From: Sodiomyces alkalinus F11
Taxonomy: Eukaryota; Ascomycota; Sordariomycetes; Glomerellales; Plectosphaerellaceae
Length of the DNA stretch: 64,000 nt
NCBI RefSeq assembly: GCF_003711515.1
Contig: NW_021167087.1
Location: forward strand, 961,246 to 1,025,245
Direction of reading: 5' to 3'
Positions 60,459 through 64,000 of the stretch are shown piece by piece (position 1 is the first letter of the stretch; every line of letters starts with the position of its first letter). The position numbers were made by a program, and so were the translations under genes. The notes under the pieces were generated by a model, which was not told the DNA's origin, searched no databases, and worked only from the letters and a program-made list of their open reading frames with translations.

Positions 60459-61898
60459 TCACGTTTGCTTGCTGGACTTCGGACGCGTCTTCCTCGGCCA
60501 GTCGCGCGCAATATCAATATTCTCGCGCGGAAACAGCATCTCCAATGCAAAATACAGCAAGTAATCGATGATAACGCAGAGGCAGAAGAGCTTCCCCGCC
60601 CAAATGCCACAGCCGTAATACCGCTTCAGCCGATCGATGAGGGCGAAGCTCTGCTGGCCGCCGCGGCCGCGCATGACGCCGTACCCTTCGTACCCGTAAA
60701 ACTCGTCGTCGCTGAGCTCGCCGTAGATGCCGTGATAGACGCGCTCGGTGCGCATGGCGACGTTCTCCCACGAGTACATCTTCTTGACCTGCTCGTGGAA
60801 CCGTTCGGTGCGGACCTTGTTCGCGCGGAGGGCCGCGATGGCGCGGCCGGTGGCGGCCACGAGATCGTCCTCCTCGGGCTTGGCGAAGACGGTCATGTGC
60901 GAAGGGAGCACCTCCGGGATGCCGCCCACCTGGGTGCACACGACGTACAAGCCGCAGCTGGCGGCCTCGACGATCACCGTGCCAAAGGCCTCCGTAAGGC
61001 TGGGGTGGAGGTAGATGTGGCCCCGTACCATGACGTCGCGCACTTCTTCGTGGCGGATGGGGCCCAGCATCTCGACGCGGTCTTGTAGCACGTTCTGCTC
61101 GATCATCTGCTCGAGATCGATCGCCTTGGGGCCGGAACCGGCGATGATGAAACGGGTGTTCGGGTGGTTGAAAAGGATGCGCGGGATGGCCGCCGTCAGG
61201 AGATCCGTGCCCTTGTTGTAGAAGAGCCGGGATATCACGACAATGGTAATCACGTCGTTGGGTCCCGGATGATTCGCCGGTGGCGGGTTGGGAGCGAAGC
61301 CGTCGGCCGAAGGGTGCAAAGGATAGCTGCGAGGTCGGAAGTTGTCTGCGACGACGGCGTTGGGGATGACCGAGACCATGAGAGGGTCGAGAGAAGCTCG
61401 GAGGACGGTGTTCTCTTTACAGGTGTGACTGACGCATATTACGTGATCGACATCGCTCAGAATGAACTTGAGTATCTTGTTGGTCAATATGCTGGCAGCA
61501 TCGGCGAAGCCAAAGAGCGAGTGGTCGGTGAAGACGGTTCGAAGGCCCATGGTGCGGCCGTGAAGGATGGCCTCGTGGCAGAAACTACTCAAGCTGGCAT
61601 GTCCGTGGACGATCTCGATGCGCTCGCGAATGACGATGTTTCGAAAGATGGGGAAGAAGGAGAAGACAGTGGGGAAAGTGGCCTGTCTGTAGATGACGAG
61701 GAAGGGGACGTGGTAGACCTTGAGGCCGTTGGTCAGGTACCGAATCCCCTTGCGGTTCTCGTAAGCGTGGGTGATGACAATGACTTTGTGGCCGCGATCG
61801 ATCAGCTTGGACGAAAGCTGATAGATGTGGCTTTCGATTCCTCCTGGTTGTGGGAAGAAGAAGTCGCAGACCATGGCAATGTTATATGTTCGGGCCAT
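60459..61898 (-). CDS. gpi3: PIG-A/GPI3: catalytic subunit of GPI-GlcNAc transferase
   Basis: Transfers GlcNAc from UDP-GlcNAc to phosphatidylinositol, the first step of GPI-anchor synthesis, on the cytosolic face of the ER with the other GPI-GnT subunits. 479 aa. ATG 61898 was chosen because the family starts M-A-R-T-Y-N-I-A-M-V-C-D-F-F-F-P and its context is gtcaccATGG; the frame runs upstream without another ATG. It has P-Q-P-G-G-I-E-S-H, H-G-H-A-S, the V-F-T-D-H-S-L-F-G-F block, then the GT4 donor site with E-A-F-G-T-V-I-V-E (both Glu at about 303 and 311). A C-terminal membrane helix (about 445-468, L-F-C-L-C-V-I-I-D-Y-L-L-Y-F) is followed by a short basic tail. No intron. Divergent from the helicase gene. 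The call is strong and the protein is full length. Confidence 0.95.
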   Translation of the reverse strand: MARTYNIAMVCDFFFPQPGGIESHIYQLSSKLIDRGHKVIVITHAYENRKGIRYLTNGLKVYHVPFLVIYRQATFPTVFSFFPIFRNIVIRERIEIVHGHASLSSFCHEAILHGRTMGLRTVFTDHSLFGFADAASILTNKILKFILSDVDHVICVSHTCKENTVLRASLDPLMVSVIPNAVVADNFRPRSYPLHPSADGFAPNPPPANHPGPNDVITIVVISRLFYNKGTDLLTAAIPRILFNHPNTRFIIAGSGPKAIDLEQMIEQNVLQDRVEMLGPIRHEEVRDVMVRGHIYLHPSLTEAFGTVIVEAASCGLYVVCTQVGGIPEVLPSHMTVFAKPEEDDLVAATGRAIAALRANKVRTERFHEQVKKMYSWENVAMRTERVYHGIYGELSDDEFYGYEGYGVMRGRGGQQSFALIDRLKRYYGCGIWAGKLFCLCVIIDYLLYFALEMLFPRENIDIARDWPRKTRPKSSKQT

Positions 61899-62375
61899 GG
61901 TGACGGCTGAGGAGCTTCGTCCTGGGCTGCCTGGATGTGGGAGTGCGAGACGGACTCGAGTCCGCAAGAGCGAGTATTGTGATGGTTATCGCTGGCATGT
62001 GAGAGTTGAAGCTTCTGTAGGGCATATGGGACGTTATGGAGGGGTAGGTTCGAGTGGATTTCGACTTGAGATGGCACAGAGGAATACAATGTTGGCGTTT
62101 TCATTGTCGCGACAGGTCCAGACTCGATAAGATACCTAGATAGAAATGTTGCGATAAGATATGAATTGGAGCGGTGGGAAAGGGCAGAATCGCGATAAGA
62201 GATAACGGTCCCAAAAATTTCTGGAGCTCCCAGATTGGCACGAAATACGTACAGCAATACCAACCGCGGGAGCTCAACCCCCCGCCTCACATCATTGCTT
62301 CGAGGGCGACACTCACCACTGCAATTCTTGACCAGTTCATGGCGTAAAGATCATTGTCCGACAGACTCCTGAGAC
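61899..62375. promoter_or_regulatory. Divergent promoter between PIG-A and DBP6-type helicase
   Basis: 477 bp between the two ATGs. GATAAG occurs at 62126-62131, 62153-62158 and 62194-62199 (GATA-factor type; two of them read gcgataag, close to the PAC motif). AAAAATTT, an RRPE-like word, is at 62213-62220. PAC and RRPE mark ribosome-biogenesis genes in yeasts, fitting the helicase. Inverted gagctc words lie at about 62,222 and 62,270. Confidence 0.45.
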
Positions 62376-64000
62376 ATGTACAACCGCTATATCCCGCCGT
62401 CTCGGCCGAGGCAGCCGCCTCCGCCCGCGGCGCAGGACCCCCCTCCACAGGCCAATCCACCGAGTCAACCCGAGCAGACCAATGTTGTCGACCCTCTCGC
62501 ACCAGTCTCCTACGCCCGGTATATTCCTCCACGGAAAGCAAAGGCCGTGGTAGAGCCCTCAGCCCAGACAGGTGACCATGTGCCGACTGAATCACCTTCC
62601 CCAAAGAAGCGCAAACATGCGACAACCGCCCCTAGCCATGATTCGAGCCCTGCGCCGATGCCCAAGAAGTCGAAAAAGTCAGACGATGTGGTTCTGAGAG
62701 GCGACTCGGATATCCCAGAATCACCAAAGAAGGACAGAAAGAAAACCAAGAAGAAGAAGGACAAGAGGGCCAAAGAGGATGACGCGGATCCTGCTGTACC
62801 AGAGTCCGCTCTTCCCGACGCGCCGCCTGCCTCAAGCACTGTGACGAGTGGCGATACGGCGAGCATTTCAAGTCATACCTTGACGCCAGACGATCTCGGT
62901 GATTCAAATAGGGAGAAGAAGTCTGCCGACAAAGACGAGGAGGACTTTAGGCAAACCGAGAAACAAGACAAATCTAAAAAGCCAAAAAAAGAGAAGAAGA
63001 AAAAGAAGAAACCTTCAGAGGTCGAAGAGGAGGAAGCCGACGAGGATGATGCAACCTCCCGCCATGCTGCTATATTGGCCAAGAAAGCAAAGTCCTTGGC
63101 CACTGCACCAGAGCTAAGGTCACATACCGACACCGCTGGACCCATCGAGCCAGAGGCACAGCCGAAGCCAGATGACCTCGGAAAGCACGGCCTAGAGCCG
63201 CTTCCCCAGCCCAAGCCCGTGGAGGCCGACACCTCGAAGCCGACCTACGATATCCTCCCTTCGTGGCTGGCAGAGCCCATCCGTGTCGGGCCCGATACGA
63301 GGACCCCCTTCCGCGACATCGGGATCCACGCCAGGGCAGCCAAGTTCCTCGAATCCAAAGGATTCAAAGACGCCTTTGCCGTCCAAACCGCCGCCATCCC
63401 TCTCCTCCTCCCGTCCTGCAAGCACCGTCAAGGCGACCTCCTCGTCGCGGCCGCCACCGGTTCCGGCAAAACCCTGGCCTACGCGCTGCCCATCGTCCGG
63501 GACATCAGCCAAGGCATGGTGACGCGGCTCCGAGCCCTGGTGGTCCTCCCCACGCGAGAACTGGTCAGCCAGGCCCACGAGGTCTTCAAGCTGTGTGCGG
63601 GTGCATTCGACGGGCGGGGGGAGAAGCGCGTGCGCATCGGCATCTCGGTCGGCAGCCACCAGCTCAGGCAGGAACAAGCAAGCTTGGTCGAGAAGACGGA
63701 GCGGTACGACCCGGAAGCGTACCAAGACGCATTACGACGCGATCGCGAGGCCTGGAAGGTCGTTGATGACGATGATGACGATGATGACGATGATGATGCT
63801 GCTGCTGCTGCCGACCCGGAAGCAGACGACGCGCAGGCGACGACGAATACAACAAAGCCCTTGCTCGGCAACCTGCCCGACCACGTCGTCGAATACAACT
63901 CAAAGGTCGACGTCCTACTCTGCACGCCCGGACGGCTTGTGGACCACATCCGCCACACCCCCGGCTTCACTCTCCACTACGTCCGCTGGCTCGTGGTCGA
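62376..64000 (+). CDS. dbp6: DEAD-box RNA helicase, DBP6/DDX51 type (3' truncated by window)
   Basis: Remodels pre-rRNA in 60S ribosome assembly in the nucleolus. ATG 62376 opens M-Y-N-R-Y-I-P-P-S-R, and a second A-R-Y-I-P-P-R-K copy follows near residue 50, as in this family. The frame runs without a stop to the window end (541 codons). The first about 280 residues are a Lys/Glu-rich, low-complexity nuclear tail. The helicase core then begins: Q-type motif A-V-Q-T-A-A-I-P, motif I A-A-T-G-S-G-K-T, motif Ia P-T-R-E-L-V-S-Q, and motif Ib T-P-G-R-L-V. Between Ia and Ib there is an extra loop of about 70 residues with an Asp11-Ala5 run. The DEAD motif and second RecA lobe lie beyond the edge. 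The best match is Dbp6 rather than other DEAD-box proteins because of the S-W-L-A-E-P-I-R block before the core. Confidence 0.9.
   Translation, partial: MYNRYIPPSRPRQPPPPAAQDPPPQANPPSQPEQTNVVDPLAPVSYARYIPPRKAKAVVEPSAQTGDHVPTESPSPKKRKHATTAPSHDSSPAPMPKKSKKSDDVVLRGDSDIPESPKKDRKKTKKKKDKRAKEDDADPAVPESALPDAPPASSTVTSGDTASISSHTLTPDDLGDSNREKKSADKDEEDFRQTEKQDKSKKPKKEKKKKKKPSEVEEEEADEDDATSRHAAILAKKAKSLATAPELRSHTDTAGPIEPEAQPKPDDLGKHGLEPLPQPKPVEADTSKPTYDILPSWLAEPIRVGPDTRTPFRDIGIHARAAKFLESKGFKDAFAVQTAAIPLLLPSCKHRQGDLLVAAATGSGKTLAYALPIVRDISQGMVTRLRALVVLPTRELVSQAHEVFKLCAGAFDGRGEKRVRIGISVGSHQLRQEQASLVEKTERYDPEAYQDALRRDREAWKVVDDDDDDDDDDDAAAAADPEADDAQATTNTTKPLLGNLPDHVVEYNSKVDVLLCTPGRLVDHIRHTPGFTLHYVRWLVV

Noticed and set aside
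1..64000. CRISPR arrays, operons, bacterial ribosome-binding sites, tRNA or rRNA genes
   Set aside because: None seen; the introns and gene types are eukaryotic and the direct repeats are transposon or microsatellite repeats.

Overview
The window comes from a filamentous ascomycete, most likely a Sordariomycete. The genes carry short introns (48-88 bp) with GTRNGT-type donors and CTAAC-like branch points. Intergenic DNA carries GGTACC-type micro-motifs. The left 39.4 kb shows the mark of repeat-induced point mutation (RIP): CpA and TpG are almost gone, replaced by TpA, and in-frame TAA/TAG codons stand where Gln or Trp would be expected. I cannot name the species.

Left part (1 to about 39,490): one nested stack of LTR retrotransposons, resolved here from LTR pairs and target-site duplications (TSDs). 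The outermost element is a Ty1/Copia element on the + strand whose 5' end lies outside the window. Its reverse transcriptase is split by Gypsy-A (1639-12940, TSD taacc) and its 3' end is split by Gypsy-B (14200-39170, TSD agcg). Gypsy-B is itself split by a large third element, Gypsy-C (16410-30735, TSD ctat). Gypsy-A also holds a solo LTR (9428-9958, TSD ttatc) and a 208-bp segment in its 5' LTR; both have escaped most RIP. Gypsy-A and Gypsy-B are related chromodomain elements of about 10.6 kb with similar primer sites and polypurine tracts. Each also shows a conserved extra ORF 3' of the chromodomain and a possible antisense ORF near the 5' LTR. Gypsy-C is 14.3 kb and has extra coding sequence beyond integrase, including a stretch that looks like a Ulp1-type protease. 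No intact gene was found in this part.

Right part (39.5 to 64 kb): normal-composition, gene-dense DNA. In order: a Ser/Asp-rich single-pass membrane protein (-); a 1,307-aa P-type IIB Ca2+-ATPase with three exons (-); a membrane RING-H2 ubiquitin ligase (+); a 2-oxoglutarate/Fe(II) dioxygenase of the isopenicillin-N-synthase type (+); a two-exon NAD(P)-binding Rossmann protein (-); a 1,353-aa protein joining a stonustoxin-like MACPF-type N-terminus to a zinc-binding module and a P-loop GTPase (-); the PIG-A/GPI3 glycosyltransferase (-); and, running off the right edge, a DBP6/DDX51-type DEAD-box helicase (+). PIG-A and the helicase share a divergent promoter with GATA, RRPE-like and PAC-like motifs.

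The genes do not form an obvious pathway cluster. The most unusual items are the stonustoxin-like/GTPase fusion, the accessory ORFs of the Gypsy elements, and the young, poorly RIPed insertions inside old heavily mutated ones.
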